A model generated the notes under the pieces. It searched no databases, was not told where the DNA came from, and saw only the letters and a list, made by a program, of their open reading frames with translations. A stretch of 64,000 nucleotides of DNA from Pseudomonas sp. MRSN 12121 (GTDB lineage Bacteria; Pseudomonadota; Gammaproteobacteria; Pseudomonadales; Pseudomonadaceae), in assembly GCF_000931465.1 (NCBI RefSeq), contig NZ_CP010892.1, positions 2,813,388-2,877,387 of the forward strand. Reading direction: 5' to 3'. A program made the position numbers and the translations under genes. Of the stretch, positions 9,586-19,936 are shown piece after piece (within the stretch, counting starts at the first letter, position 1; every line of letters starts with the position of its first letter).

Positions 9586-9904
9586 TCACAAGGCCTGCAA
9601 CAGGCGCTGCAATTGCTCGTGTTCCCAGATGCTCAGGAGCTTGACCGGATCGGTGCCGTAGCGCGGCCAGGCGTCGAGCGTCTCGACCCGGCCGTCCGGG
9701 GCGCGGCAGCGCTCGCAGTGGCTGAGGGTCTGGCCCTGGTTGACCAGGGCCAGACCCTCAGCCGTCGACCTCCAGCAGCACTTGCCAGCCGTGGTCCGCC
9801 GTCGCCACGCGGTGGCTCGAGGGGCCCAGGCTGCGGGTGCCGAGCGCCAGTTCCCTGAGCACCTGGCAGATTTCACGGGCAGTGAGGGCGGGAGGGCTAG
9901 GCAT
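9586..9904 (-). pseudogene. Frameshifted small conserved Pseudomonas gene (DUF7693-like)
   Basis: Reading on the minus strand from ATG 9904, the frame gives ALTAREICQVLRELALGTRS... WQVLLEVDG and then a TGA at 9758-9760. The continuation is in another frame: LSHCERCRAPDGRVETLDAW ... DPVKLLSIWEHEQLQRLLQAL, ending at 9586. Together they resemble a roughly 100-aa family I know from Pseudomonas genomes, with a CxxCxxPDGR centre and a LLSxWEHxxLxRLL end; the DUF7693 name is from memory. Removing one base near 9760 restores a continuous protein. The break lies inside the palindrome at 9720-9763, so either a slippage mutation or a sequencing error at a hairpin could explain it. Confidence 0.6.
9720..9763. 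repeat. Perfect 21-bp inverted repeat with 2-base centre
   Basis: The arm GCTGAGGGTCTGGCCCTGGT (9721-9740) is followed by TG and then its exact reverse complement (9743-9762), and the flanking G/C pair extends the match to 21 bp. It lies within a coding sequence, has no T-run, and does not resemble the REP families of the window. Confidence 0.9.
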
Positions 9905-9987
9905 GGCAAAGGTTCTCGGGCATGGACGGCGGCCATTTTGCCATGGTTGCCGAGCGGCATCAGGTGCGATGGCCGAGGGGCCCAGGC

Positions 9988-10020
9988 AAAAAAATGCCCA
10001 TATCGCCGGATACGGGCATT
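9988..10020 (-). terminator. Rho-independent terminator of the 44-aa peptide gene
   Basis: On the minus strand a 12-bp stem (AATGCCCGTATC pairing with GATATGGGCATT, one G-T pair) with a four-base loop is followed by seven T residues. It lies 77 bases after the stop of the small gene at 10097. Confidence 0.88.
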
Positions 10021-10096
10021 TCCATTGGCTTGCACCGGCCGCCTGCCGAGGCTGGCCGGAGGGCCTTCAGTGGTTTCGAAAAGAAGGGGGCAAGGC

Positions 10097-10231
10097 TCAC
10101 TTGGCGGACTTGCGCGCGTCGGACGAACGCCAGGCCTTTTCTTCCCCGGGATGCTGCACGGTCAGGTAGGCCCTCACGCCCAGACCTGCCAGACAAAAGA
10201 CCATGCCTGCGATGAATTGAAATGTAGTCAT
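10097..10231 (-). CDS. Small single-pass membrane protein, 44 aa
   Basis: A short reading frame starts MTTFQFIAGMVFCLAGLGVR, followed by a basic, charged C-terminus ending DARKSAK. Residues about 4-20 form one hydrophobic helix. GGAGG precedes the ATG with a 6-base spacing, and a clear terminator follows at 9988-10020, so it looks like a complete transcription unit. The function is unknown. I do not recognise a named family, although short membrane peptides of this form are common and under-annotated in pseudomonads. Confidence 0.7.
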   Translation of the reverse strand: MTTFQFIAGMVFCLAGLGVRAYLTVQHPGEEKAWRSSDARKSAK

Positions 10232-10392
10232 GACATGCCTCCAAAACAATCAACCAGAGACCATCTCATTTAAGCCACGCCGGGGCCAGCCGGAGTTGTT
10301 ACAGGTTGTCTAAGGAAACCCTTGGCAGCGGGCGTCCTGCGGGGCGCGGGGCAGGGCGCAAGGGTGGCGCCGCCAGGATCCCCGCGCCGGGT

Positions 10393-11331
10393 TCAACTGG
10401 TCGGTCCGCGGCTTGGCTCCGTGCGGGCGACCTTGGCGGGCGGGGCGTGCAGCAGGGTGTCGAGGGCCCGGCGGTAGCGCTCGCCGGCCAGGCTCATGCT
10501 GTTGTTGTGGGTGGCGCCGGGAACCAGCAGCAGTTGCTTGGGCGGCTGCGCGGCGTCGAACAGTTGCTGGCTGAAACGCGCGGGCACATAACGGTCGTCC
10601 AGCCCATGGACGATCAGCAGCGGCATGCCGATGTCGGCGATCTTGTCGAGGGAGTCGAACTTCTGCGACAGCAGCCAGCGCACCGGCAGCGAGGTATTGC
10701 CCAGCTCGGCGGCGACCGCCGCCAGGGAGGTGAACGAGGACTCGACGATCAACCCTCGGGCTGGGATCGGCGTGCCGGCGCTGGCGGCGTGCCGGGCGAG
10801 TTGCGCGGCCAGTTCCACCGCCACCGCGCCGCCCAGGGAGTGGCCGTAGATCAAGCGCTTGCCGGCGTCGGGTTGCAGCTTCGACAGCTGTTCCCAGGCA
10901 ATTTGCGCGTCCTCGTACACGCTGGTTTCCGACGGTGGCTCGCCCAGGCTCTGGCCGAAGCCGCGGTAGTCGATGGCCAGCACCGAGTACCCCAGGGCGT
11001 GCAGCTGTTCGATGCGGAACAACTGCCCGGTGAGGTTCCAGCGCACCCCGTGCAGGTAAAGGAGGGCGGGTGCATTGGCGCGTTGGGCCGGCCACCACCA
11101 GGCATGGATGTTCTGCTCGGGCTTGAGGCTGGCGCCCTTCAGTTCCAGCTCGCGCACCCCCGTCGGCAGCCCGCGGTACCAGCTGGCGTTACCCGGTTCG
11201 ACGCGAAACACCAGTTCGCGCTCCTTGTGCTCCAGCACCTGGCAGCCCACCGGCAGGCCGATCAGCAGCGCGGCCAGGCCGAACAGGAGCCATCGGCGCG
11301 AGCGCCAGCGCGAAAGAAACGAGGAAGACAT
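10393..11331 (-). CDS. Alpha/beta hydrolase, membrane-anchored (BEM46-like)
   Basis: A 312-aa alpha/beta hydrolase. An N-terminal basic stretch and hydrophobic helix (about residues 13-31) would anchor it in the membrane with the enzyme in the periplasm. The core has LLYLHGVRWN (oxyanion region), AIDYRGFGQS, the nucleophile elbow GHSLGG, an acid in HGLDDRYVP, and the catalytic histidine in PGATHNN. The layout matches BEM46/YfhR-like serine hydrolases. The natural substrate is unknown. No clear Shine-Dalgarno sequence is visible before the ATG. Confidence 0.82.
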   Translation of the reverse strand: MSSSFLSRWRSRRWLLFGLAALLIGLPVGCQVLEHKERELVFRVEPGNASWYRGLPTGVRELELKGASLKPEQNIHAWWWPAQRANAPALLYLHGVRWNLTGQLFRIEQLHALGYSVLAIDYRGFGQSLGEPPSETSVYEDAQIAWEQLSKLQPDAGKRLIYGHSLGGAVAVELAAQLARHAASAGTPIPARGLIVESSFTSLAAVAAELGNTSLPVRWLLSQKFDSLDKIADIGMPLLIVHGLDDRYVPARFSQQLFDAAQPPKQLLLVPGATHNNSMSLAGERYRRALDTLLHAPPAKVARTEPSRGPTS

Positions 11332-11505
11332 GAGGCGGCACCGCGCACGGATAAAAAACGCGTTTTAACAGATGCGCTTGCCGGCCCAGTAATCATTTCG
11401 CCTCTTGCCGGCCGGGGATGCTTTACAAAATGTGGCGCCGCCACCGGGAAGGCCGCCGGCCGCTCATGGGATCACAGGCTGCCTGGCTCGTTTCGCGTTG
11501 AACTT

Positions 11506-11517
11506 AATGGATCCATT
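11506..11517. promoter_or_regulatory. VanR-type operator, full palindrome
   Basis: AATGGATCCATT is a perfect 12-bp palindrome identical to the core of the box in front of vanA (25007-25020). VanR-class GntR regulators are known to bind TGGATCCA-centred palindromes, so this is a likely VanR site serving the transporter gene at 11922. Confidence 0.65.
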
Positions 11518-11721
11518 GTGGCGAAGTTGGCTGACCCGGCATCGCCCCACACTCGGCGATAGCCCATGCCGCCTGACTCTGGTCGATAATCGCCCGAAAA
11601 TATTGGTCCATCAGTATTTCTACAAGTCATTGATCCTTATTGGATAACCTGGAAACGCGCGACGGTTTTCCAGCCATTCCGGCTGTTTCCAGTCCTGTCT
11701 CCGGCCAGCATCTCTTGCTGG

Positions 11722-11731
11722 TGGATCCATT
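11722..11731. promoter_or_regulatory. VanR-type operator, partial
   Basis: TGGATCCATT repeats ten bases of the full palindrome at 11506, here preceded by GG rather than AA. It lies 190 bases before the transporter start. The pair of boxes, one perfect and one partial, is also the arrangement upstream of vanA. Confidence 0.55.
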
Positions 11732-11921
11732 GGGTGGTTGATTAGCCACCTGGCGATGGCGGGTCCCTGCCGAGCGCCCCCGATAAAAACGACAAGAAGG
11801 GTCTGGTCATGAATGGCTTATCAAGGGCGCGTTACCCCCTGGGTTTCGTCCGCCGCCTGTCTGTGTGCACGCTGCCGTTTCCTCTCTCGCTGTCGCCGGC
11901 CGGCGCCGGGGAGTGGCTGCC

Positions 11922-13250
11922 ATGAGCGACTTGAAGAGCCGCGTCGACAGCGGGCCGATGAGTGCCTTTCAATGCCTGGCCATCGGTATCTGCATGGTCC
12001 TGAACATGATCGACGGCTTCGATGTGCTGGTGATGGCGTTCACCGCGGCCTCGGTGTCGGCCGAGTGGCACCTGGGCGGGGCGCAGGTCGGCCTGTTGCT
12101 CAGCGCCGGGCTGTTCGGCATGGCGGCCGGTTCGCTGTTCATCGCGCCCTGGGCCGATCGTTTCGGCCGGCGCCCGCTGATCCTGTTCTGCCTGGCGCTC
12201 TCCGGACTGGGCATGCTGCTTTCGGCCCTGAGCCAGACCCCGGTGCAACTGGCGTTGCTGCGGGGCCTGACCGGCCTCGGCATCGGCGGCATCCTGGCCA
12301 GCAGCAACGTGATCGCCAGCGAATATGCCAGCCAGCGCTGGCGCGGCCTGGCGGTCAGCCTGCAGTCCACCGGCTATGCCCTGGGCGCCACCCTGGGCGG
12401 CTTGCTGGCGGTGTGGTTGCTCAGCCAATGGGGCTGGCGCTCGGTGTTCCTGTTCGGCGGCGCGGTGACCTGGCTGGTGATCCCCCTGGTGTGGCTGTGG
12501 CTGCCCGAATCCCTGGACTTCCTGCTCGCCCGGCGGCCGGACAATGCCCTGGCGCGGATCAATCGCCTGGCCCGGCGCCTGGGGCAGGCCGAGCTGGGGC
12601 AATTGCCGCCGGCGGCGCCACGCCAACCTGGTGCGCCCAGCGGTTTCGGCCAGTTGCTGGCGCCGGCCATGCGCCGTACCACCTTGCTGATCTGGCTGCT
12701 GTTTTTCCTGGTGATGTTCGGCTTCTATTTCGTCATGAGCTGGACCCCGAAACTGCTGGTGGCCGCCGGGTTGTCGGCGCAGCAGGGCATCACCGGCGGG
12801 GTGCTGCTCAGCGTCGGCGGGATCTTCGGCGCGGCGCTGATCGGCGCTCTGGCCTCGCGCTGGCCGCTGGGCCGGGTGCTGGCGCTGTTCATGCTGGTTA
12901 CCGCCGGCCTGTTGGTGCTGTTCGTCGGTTCGGCGACATCGATCAGCGCGGCGCTGGGCCTGGGGCTGTTGATCGGGCTGTTCGCCAATGGCTGCGTGGC
13001 CGGCCTCTATGCCTTGTCGCCGGTGGTCTATGACGCCTCGGTGCGCGCCACGGGCGTCGGCTGGGGCATCGGCATCGGGCGCATCGGCGCGATTGTCTCG
13101 CCGACCGTGGCCGGTTTCCTGCTGGATGGCGGCTGGCAGCCGCTGCACCTGTACGGGGTATTCGCCAGCGTATTCGTGATCGCCGCCGCGTGCCTGCTGT
13201 GGCTCAGGCCGCCGCGCGCGCGGGCCCGCCCGGCGCTGGCCGGGGCCTAG
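11922..13250 (+). CDS. MFS aromatic acid:H+ symporter, probable vanillate transporter (VanK-like)
   Basis: A 442-aa MFS protein of the AAHS family with twelve hydrophobic segments. The family marks are DGFDVLVMAF in helix 1 and the loop 2-3 motif ADRFGRRP; the equivalent GxxG region and PESLDFL after helix 6 are also present. GGGGAG precedes ATG 11922. Members import benzoate, 4-hydroxybenzoate, protocatechuate or vanillate. The two VanR-type boxes upstream point to vanillate, hence VanK, even though the vanAB genes are 10 kb away. The gene converges with and overlaps the stop of the LysR gene by a few bases, so it is not part of the mandelate operon. Confidence 0.85.
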   Translation: MSDLKSRVDSGPMSAFQCLAIGICMVLNMIDGFDVLVMAFTAASVSAEWHLGGAQVGLLLSAGLFGMAAGSLFIAPWADRFGRRPLILFCLALSGLGMLLSALSQTPVQLALLRGLTGLGIGGILASSNVIASEYASQRWRGLAVSLQSTGYALGATLGGLLAVWLLSQWGWRSVFLFGGAVTWLVIPLVWLWLPESLDFLLARRPDNALARINRLARRLGQAELGQLPPAAPRQPGAPSGFGQLLAPAMRRTTLLIWLLFFLVMFGFYFVMSWTPKLLVAAGLSAQQGITGGVLLSVGGIFGAALIGALASRWPLGRVLALFMLVTAGLLVLFVGSATSISAALGLGLLIGLFANGCVAGLYALSPVVYDASVRATGVGWGIGIGRIGAIVSPTVAGFLLDGGWQPLHLYGVFASVFVIAAACLLWLRPPRARARPALAGA

Positions 13251-14155
13251 CCGTCAGCCTGGGCCTGGCCGTGGATGATGGCGTCGGCCACCGTGGCGCA
13301 GAACCAGCGCAGGGCGGCGGAGCTGTCGCTGTTGGGGTGCCAGTGCAGCGACACCTCGAACTCGGCCACCGGGAACGGCAGCTCGAGCATTTTCAGGTCG
13401 CCTTCCTGGATGAACAGGCGGGCGATCTGGGCCGGCAGCACGGCCAGCAGCTCGGTGCCGGGAATGATCTTCTGCAGCACCGAGAAGTGCGGCACATGCA
13501 GGCTGATACGGCGCTGTGCGTGGATGGACTTCAGGGCATCGTCGATGCTGCCGTGGCCGGTGGTGCGGGTCACGGTGACGTGTCGCTCGGCGAGGAACTG
13601 TTCCAGGCTCAACTGCTGGTCGATGCGCGGGTGGCGGGCACTGAGCAGGCATACGTAGCGCTCGTTGATCAGTACCTGGCTGCGGGTGCCGGGCACCGGG
13701 TGGCGGCAGATCGCGGCGTCGGCCTTGCCACTGGCCAGCCACTCGCCGGCCTGGTCCACCTGCAGCGGCAGCACCTCGACTTCGGCCAGCGGCGCCTCCT
13801 GGTTCAGGCGCGCCAGGATCAGCGGCAGGAAGCCCATCTCGCCCAGGTCGGAAAGGGCGATGCGAAAGCGCCGCTCGGTGCTCGCCGGGTCGAACTGGCG
13901 GCAGCTCTGCACCGCGCCTTCGATGCGGGTCAGGGATTCGCGCAGGGTGCCGTACAGCTGTTCGGCGACAAAGGTCGGCTGGATGCCGTCGCGGGTACGG
14001 CTGAACAGCGCGTCGTCGAACACTTCGCGGAGGCGCGCCAGGCCGTAGCTGACCGAGGGCTGGGTGACGAACAGGCGCTCGGCGGCGAGGGTCACGCTGC
14101 GGGCTTCGTAGAGGGTGACGAAGGTGCGGATCAGGTTCAGGTCGATGTGGCTCAT
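13247..14155 (-). CDS. LysR-family transcriptional regulator of the mandelate-type operon
   Basis: A 302-aa LysR regulator with an N-terminal winged helix-turn-helix (IRTFVTLYEARSVTLAAERL at about 8-27, then VTQPSVSYGLARLR) and a C-terminal ligand-binding domain. ATG 14155 is chosen over a 23-residue longer start since GAGGCGG precedes it and the protein then begins like other LysR members. It is divergent from the benzoylformate decarboxylase gene with a 118-base shared promoter region, the classic LysR arrangement, and so probably activates that operon in response to an aromatic hydroxy acid or keto acid. The ligand is not known. Confidence 0.88.
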   Translation of the reverse strand: MSHIDLNLIRTFVTLYEARSVTLAAERLFVTQPSVSYGLARLREVFDDALFSRTRDGIQPTFVAEQLYGTLRESLTRIEGAVQSCRQFDPASTERRFRIALSDLGEMGFLPLILARLNQEAPLAEVEVLPLQVDQAGEWLASGKADAAICRHPVPGTRSQVLINERYVCLLSARHPRIDQQLSLEQFLAERHVTVTRTTGHGSIDDALKSIHAQRRISLHVPHFSVLQKIIPGTELLAVLPAQIARLFIQEGDLKMLELPFPVAEFEVSLHWHPNSDSSAALRWFCATVADAIIHGQAQADG

Positions 14156-15860
<1,705 letters not shown>

Positions 15861-15911
15861 GTTTGCCCACCGCGCCTTGCGCACACCCCACAAGAATAAA
15901 AAGAGGTGGTT

Positions 15912-17327
15912 ATGAACACGACTTCGCTCAGTGAAGTGACGGCGGCCGCGTCCCGGCAGCCGACCCCGGGCACCGGCAGCGCCGATATCGGCACCTTGCT
16001 CGATGACGGCCCCTACACGGGCATGCAGAAAATCGTGGTGCTGCTGGCCGCGCTGTCGATCGTGCTGGACGGTTTCGACGGTCAGCTCATCGGTTTCGCG
16101 ATCCCGCTGATGATCAAGGAATGGGGCATCACCCGCGAGGCGTTCGCCCCCGCGGTGGCGGCCGGGCTGATCGGCATGGGCATCGGCAGCGCCTGCGCCG
16201 GGCTGTTCGCCGACCGTTTCGGCCGGCGCATGGCCGTGATCGCCAGCGTGCTGGTGTTCGGCTCCGCGACCTGCGCCATCGGCCTGGCGCCGGACGCGGC
16301 GACCGTGGCGGCGCTGCGCTTCGTCGCCGGGCTGGGCATCGGCGGGGCGCTGCCCAGCGCCACCACCATGACGGCGGAATTCACCCCGGCGCGCCGGCGT
16401 ACCCTGGCGGTCACCGCGACCATCGTCTGCGTGCCTTTGGGCGGGATGCTGGCGGGCTTGTTCGCCTCCCACGTCCTGCCGCTGTACGGCTGGCGCACGC
16501 TGTTCTTCGTCGGCGGCAGCCTGCCCATCGGGCTGGGCCTGTTGCTGCTGGCGACCCTGCCCGAATCGCCGCGCTTCCTGGCGCGCCGGCCGCAACGCTG
16601 GGGCGAGCTGAGCGCGCTGCTGGGGCGCATGGGCCGGCCGATGCCGGAGGGCGTGCGCTACACCGATGCGCTGGAGCAGAAGAGCGAACGGCAAGCGGGT
16701 TTTCGCGCCTTGTTCGCCCCGGGTTACGGGCGCGACACGCTGGCGGTCTGGGTGGCCTTCTTCATGTGCCTGACCGCGGTCTACAGCGCCTTCAGCTGGC
16801 TGCCGACCATGCTCCTGGCCGAGGGCCTGCCGCTGGCGCTGGCCGGCTCCGGGCTCACGGCCTACAACCTCGGCGGGGTGATCGGCGCGCTGCTGTGCGC
16901 GCTCGCCATGACGCGCTGGGGCTCGTTCTGGCCGCTGCTGATCTGTTGCGCCGGCGGCGCGGCCAGTGCGTTTGCCATGCAGGCGGTGGATGTCGAGCAG
17001 AACAGCCGCTTGCTGATCTTCGGCTTCGGCGTGCATGGCCTGTTCGTCAATGCGGTGCAGTCGACCCTCTATGCCTTGTGCGCCTTTATCTATCCCACCG
17101 GCGTGCGTGCCACCGGGACGGCGTCGGCCCTGGCGTTCGGTCGCCTCGGCGCGATTCTCAGTGCGTTCGTCGGCGCCACGGTCATCACCCGGGGCGGTGC
17201 CCAGGGCTACCTGACCCTGCTGGGGACGGTGATGGTGCTGGCGCTGGTCGCTCTGGTCGTGGTGCGCCGGCATATCCCGCGGCGCGCGTCGGGCATGATC
17301 CCTCACACCGATAAGGAGATTCGATGA
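15912..17327 (+). CDS. MFS aromatic acid:H+ symporter of the mandelate-type operon
   Basis: A 471-aa AAHS-family MFS transporter with a hydrophilic N-terminus of about 40 residues, then twelve membrane segments. DGFDGQLIGFAIP in helix 1 and ADRFGRRMAV in loop 2-3 mark the family. AAGAGG precedes ATG 15912. It starts 51 bases after mdlC and its stop overlaps the start of the next gene (ATGA), so it belongs to the operon. Uptake of mandelate or benzoylformate is the natural inference. It is a different protein from the transporter at 11922. Confidence 0.85.
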   Translation: MNTTSLSEVTAAASRQPTPGTGSADIGTLLDDGPYTGMQKIVVLLAALSIVLDGFDGQLIGFAIPLMIKEWGITREAFAPAVAAGLIGMGIGSACAGLFADRFGRRMAVIASVLVFGSATCAIGLAPDAATVAALRFVAGLGIGGALPSATTMTAEFTPARRRTLAVTATIVCVPLGGMLAGLFASHVLPLYGWRTLFFVGGSLPIGLGLLLLATLPESPRFLARRPQRWGELSALLGRMGRPMPEGVRYTDALEQKSERQAGFRALFAPGYGRDTLAVWVAFFMCLTAVYSAFSWLPTMLLAEGLPLALAGSGLTAYNLGGVIGALLCALAMTRWGSFWPLLICCAGGAASAFAMQAVDVEQNSRLLIFGFGVHGLFVNAVQSTLYALCAFIYPTGVRATGTASALAFGRLGAILSAFVGATVITRGGAQGYLTLLGTVMVLALVALVVVRRHIPRRASGMIPHTDKEIR

Positions 17328-18262
17328 ACATCAGCATTCTCGGGGCGGGCGCCATGGGCTCGCTGTTCGGCGGCCTGCTGGCGGAGAGCGGCCAGCAGGT
17401 CACGCTGCTGGATATCAACGACCGGCACCTGGAGGCGATCCGTCGCCAGGGCCTGCGCCTGGAGACCGACAGCGGCGACCGCCGCGTGGGCCGCCTGAGC
17501 GCCTGCCGGCCGGAGCAGGTCACGGGGCAGCCGGACCTGCTGCTGGTCTTCACCAAGGCCCAGCACACCGAGCAGGCACTGCGCGGCATCGCCGGGCATA
17601 TCGGCGAGCACAGCCTGGTGCTGACCTTGCAGAACGGCCTGGGCAACGCCGAGGCGCTGTGCCGCCACATCGCCCCGCAGCGGGTGCTGATCGGCATGAC
17701 CACCTGGCCCGCCGACATGGCCGGGCCCGGGCATGTGCGTTCCCATGGCCAGGGCGTGGTTCGCATCCTGGCCCTGGAAGGTGGCGAGCGTGAGGACTGC
17801 GCCGCGGTCGCGGCGGTGCTGGAGGCGGCGGGGCTCGACTGCACGGTGGACCCGCACGTCTGGACCGCGATCTGGGAGAAGGTGGCGTTCAACGCCGCCT
17901 TGAACAGCCTGTGTGCCGTCACCGGCTGCACCGTGGGGCAACTGGATGGCGCGCCGCAAGGCCAGGCGCTGGCGCGGGCGATCGTGCTGGAGGTGCTCGG
18001 CGTCGCGCAGGCGGTGGGGGTGGCCACGGATGCGCAGCACTGCCTGGATACCGTGGCCTATGCCATCGCCCACCACCGCACGCACCGGCCGTCCATGCTG
18101 CAAGACGTGCTGGCGGGCCGGCCCACGGAAATCGGTGCGATCAACGGCGAAGTCCTGGCCAGGGCGCGCCAGGCCGGCCTCGCCGTGCCGCACACCGAAA
18201 CCCTGCTGGGGTTGCTGCGCCTGATCGAGGCGCGGGCGGCCGCCGGCGGTGGTCATGAATAA
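17324..18262 (+). CDS. Ketopantoate-reductase-family dehydrogenase, candidate (R)-mandelate dehydrogenase
   Basis: A 312-aa protein of the ApbA/PanE (2-dehydropantoate 2-reductase) family. The N-terminal nucleotide-binding site is [19 protein letters not shown], the cofactor loop includes [14 protein letters not shown], and the catalytic lysine region reads [19 protein letters not shown], as in PanE. It overlaps the transporter gene by four bases. Pantothenate synthesis is an unlikely role in this position. D-mandelate dehydrogenases of the ketopantoate reductase family are known from lactic bacteria and yeasts, so I infer NAD(P)-linked oxidation of (R)-mandelate to benzoylformate, filling the step before MdlC. 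No flavin mandelate dehydrogenase (MdlB) or racemase (MdlA) is present in the window. Confidence 0.78.
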   Translation: MNISILGAGAMGSLFGGLLAESGQQVTLLDINDRHLEAIRRQGLRLETDSGDRRVGRLSACRPEQVTGQPDLLLVFTKAQHTEQALRGIAGHIGEHSLVLTLQNGLGNAEALCRHIAPQRVLIGMTTWPADMAGPGHVRSHGQGVVRILALEGGEREDCAAVAAVLEAAGLDCTVDPHVWTAIWEKVAFNAALNSLCAVTGCTVGQLDGAPQGQALARAIVLEVLGVAQAVGVATDAQHCLDTVAYAIAHHRTHRPSMLQDVLAGRPTEIGAINGEVLARARQAGLAVPHTETLLGLLRLIEARAAAGGGHE

Positions 18263-18330
18263 CCCGGAGCGGCGCTGCGCTGGGGCGCGCGCCGGTCTTT
18301 CCCGTGAATCCTGTGTCGAGGAGTTTTGTC

Positions 18331-19806
18331 ATGAGTGAGTCCACAGCTGTCTACACCGATCTGCATCTGCAGCCCATCGCCGGCCAGTGGCGCGCCGGCG
18401 CCGCCGGCAAGACCCTGGCGGTGACCAACCCCTATGACGGCGCGCCGCTGCTGGAGGTGGCCCAGGCCAACCGCGCCGACCTCGATGCCGCCTATGCCAA
18501 GGCGGCCGCCGTACAGCCGCAGTGGGCGGCGCTCGGGCCGTCGGCGCGGGCGGCGGTGCTGCACCAGGTGGTGGCGGTGTTCGACCGGCGCCGCGAGGAA
18601 ATCGTCGACTGGATCATTCGCGAATCCGGCAGCACCCGGCTCAAGGCGCAACTGGAATGGGGCGCGGCGCGGGCCATCGCCCTGGAGTCGGCGTCGTTCC
18701 CGGCGCGGGTTCATGGGCGCATCGTCGAGTCCGATGTGCCGGGCAAGGAGAGCCGGGTCTACCGCAGCGCCCTGGGGGTGGTCGGGGTGATCAGCCCGTG
18801 GAACTTCCCGCTGCACCTGACCCAGCGTTCCATCGCCCCGGCGCTGGCGCTGGGCAACGCGGTGGTGGTCAAGCCGGCCAGCGACACCCCGGTCTGCGGT
18901 GGCCTGCTGCTGGCCAGGATATTCGAGGAGGCCGGCCTGCCGGCGGGCGTGCTCAGCGTGGTGGTGGGGGCGGGCAGCGAGATCGGCGATGCCTTCGTCG
19001 AGCATCCGGTGCCTTCGCTGATCACCTTCACCGGCTCCACCCCGGTCGGTCGCGGCATCGGCCGGATCGCCAGCGGCGGCGCGCACCTCAAGCATGTGGC
19101 CCTGGAACTGGGCGGCAACAGTCCGTTCGTGGTTCTGGATGATGCCGATCTGGAGCAGGCGGTGAACGCGGCGGTATTCGGCAAGTTCCTGCACCAGGGG
19201 CAGATCTGCATGGCCATCAACCGGATCATCGTCGACGAGCGTCTCTACGACGCCTTTGCCCAGCGCTTCGTCGAGCGGGTCAGGGCGCTCAAGGTCGGCG
19301 ATCCGCAATCGATCGAGACGGTCATCGGCCCGGTGATCAACGAGCGGCAGTTGCAAGGCCTGCACGAGAAGATCGAGCTGGCCCGTCGCGAAGGCGCCGA
19401 GCCGCTGTACGAGGGCGGCGCCCGCGGCAACCTGTTGGCGCCCCATGTGTACGGCGAGGTCACGGCCGACATGGACCTGGCGCGCAATGAAATCTTCGGC
19501 CCGCTGGTGGGGCTGCTGCGCGCGCGGAACCAGGCCCATGCCCTGGAACTGGCCAACGCCAGCGAGTTCGGCCTGTCCAGCGCGGTGTTCACGGGCAGCC
19601 TGGAACGCGGGGTGAACTTCGCCCGGGGGATCCGGGCGGGCATGACCCATATCAACGACATCCCGGTGAACGATGAGGCCAACGCGCCCTTCGGTGGGGA
19701 AAAGAACTCGGGACTCGGGCGCTTCAACGGCGACTGGGCGATCGACGAATTCACCCGCGATCACTGGATCAGCGTGCAGCACACGGCGCGTCGCTATCCC
19801 TTCTGA
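18331..19806 (+). CDS. Benzaldehyde dehydrogenase (aldehyde dehydrogenase family)
   Basis: A 491-aa aldehyde dehydrogenase. The NAD(P) site has [19 protein letters not shown] and [10 protein letters not shown], the general base Glu is in [11 protein letters not shown], and the nucleophile is the cysteine of [11 protein letters not shown]. The C-terminus carries [17 protein letters not shown] 18331 follows CGAGGAG with good spacing. It would oxidise benzaldehyde, made by MdlC, to benzoate. The close match to aromatic aldehyde dehydrogenases such as vanillin or benzaldehyde dehydrogenase fits the cluster. It could also serve the vanillin pathway; context favours benzaldehyde. Confidence 0.88.
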   Translation: MSESTAVYTDLHLQPIAGQWRAGAAGKTLAVTNPYDGAPLLEVAQANRADLDAAYAKAAAVQPQWAALGPSARAAVLHQVVAVFDRRREEIVDWIIRESGSTRLKAQLEWGAARAIALESASFPARVHGRIVESDVPGKESRVYRSALGVVGVISPWNFPLHLTQRSIAPALALGNAVVVKPASDTPVCGGLLLARIFEEAGLPAGVLSVVVGAGSEIGDAFVEHPVPSLITFTGSTPVGRGIGRIASGGAHLKHVALELGGNSPFVVLDDADLEQAVNAAVFGKFLHQGQICMAINRIIVDERLYDAFAQRFVERVRALKVGDPQSIETVIGPVINERQLQGLHEKIELARREGAEPLYEGGARGNLLAPHVYGEVTADMDLARNEIFGPLVGLLRARNQAHALELANASEFGLSSAVFTGSLERGVNFARGIRAGMTHINDIPVNDEANAPFGGEKNSGLGRFNGDWAIDEFTRDHWISVQHTARRYPF

Positions 19807-19832
19807 TGCCCCTGTGTTGAGTTGAGGTTTTC

Positions 19833-19861
19833 GCCCGGCCGGGACACGGCCGGGCCTCTTT
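19833..19861 (+). terminator. GC-rich hairpin after the aldehyde dehydrogenase gene
   Basis: GCCCGGCCG and CGGCCGGGC form a perfect 9-bp stem with a five-base loop, followed by CTCTTT. The T-run is short, so termination may be partial and allow read-through into the porin gene. Confidence 0.7.
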
Positions 19862-19936
19862 GCAGCCGAGCAGAGGCGGGTCGCCAGCGACCTGTCGGGG
19901 TACGGCTGCGCCCATGCAAAGCGGAGAACAATAATA

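Larger units (their letters stand above)
11332..11921. other. 590-base intergenic region with two VanR-type boxes
   Basis: No convincing gene was found between the hydrolase and the transporter. The region holds an AATGGATCCATT palindrome at 11506-11517 and a related TGGATCCATT at 11722-11731, and AT-rich stretches at 11590-11650. It is probably the promoter region of the downstream transporter. Confidence 0.6.

Noticed and set aside
9720..9763. The perfect palindrome as a transcription terminator
   Set aside because: No T-run on either side and it lies inside a coding region; the real terminator for this strand is at 9988-10020.
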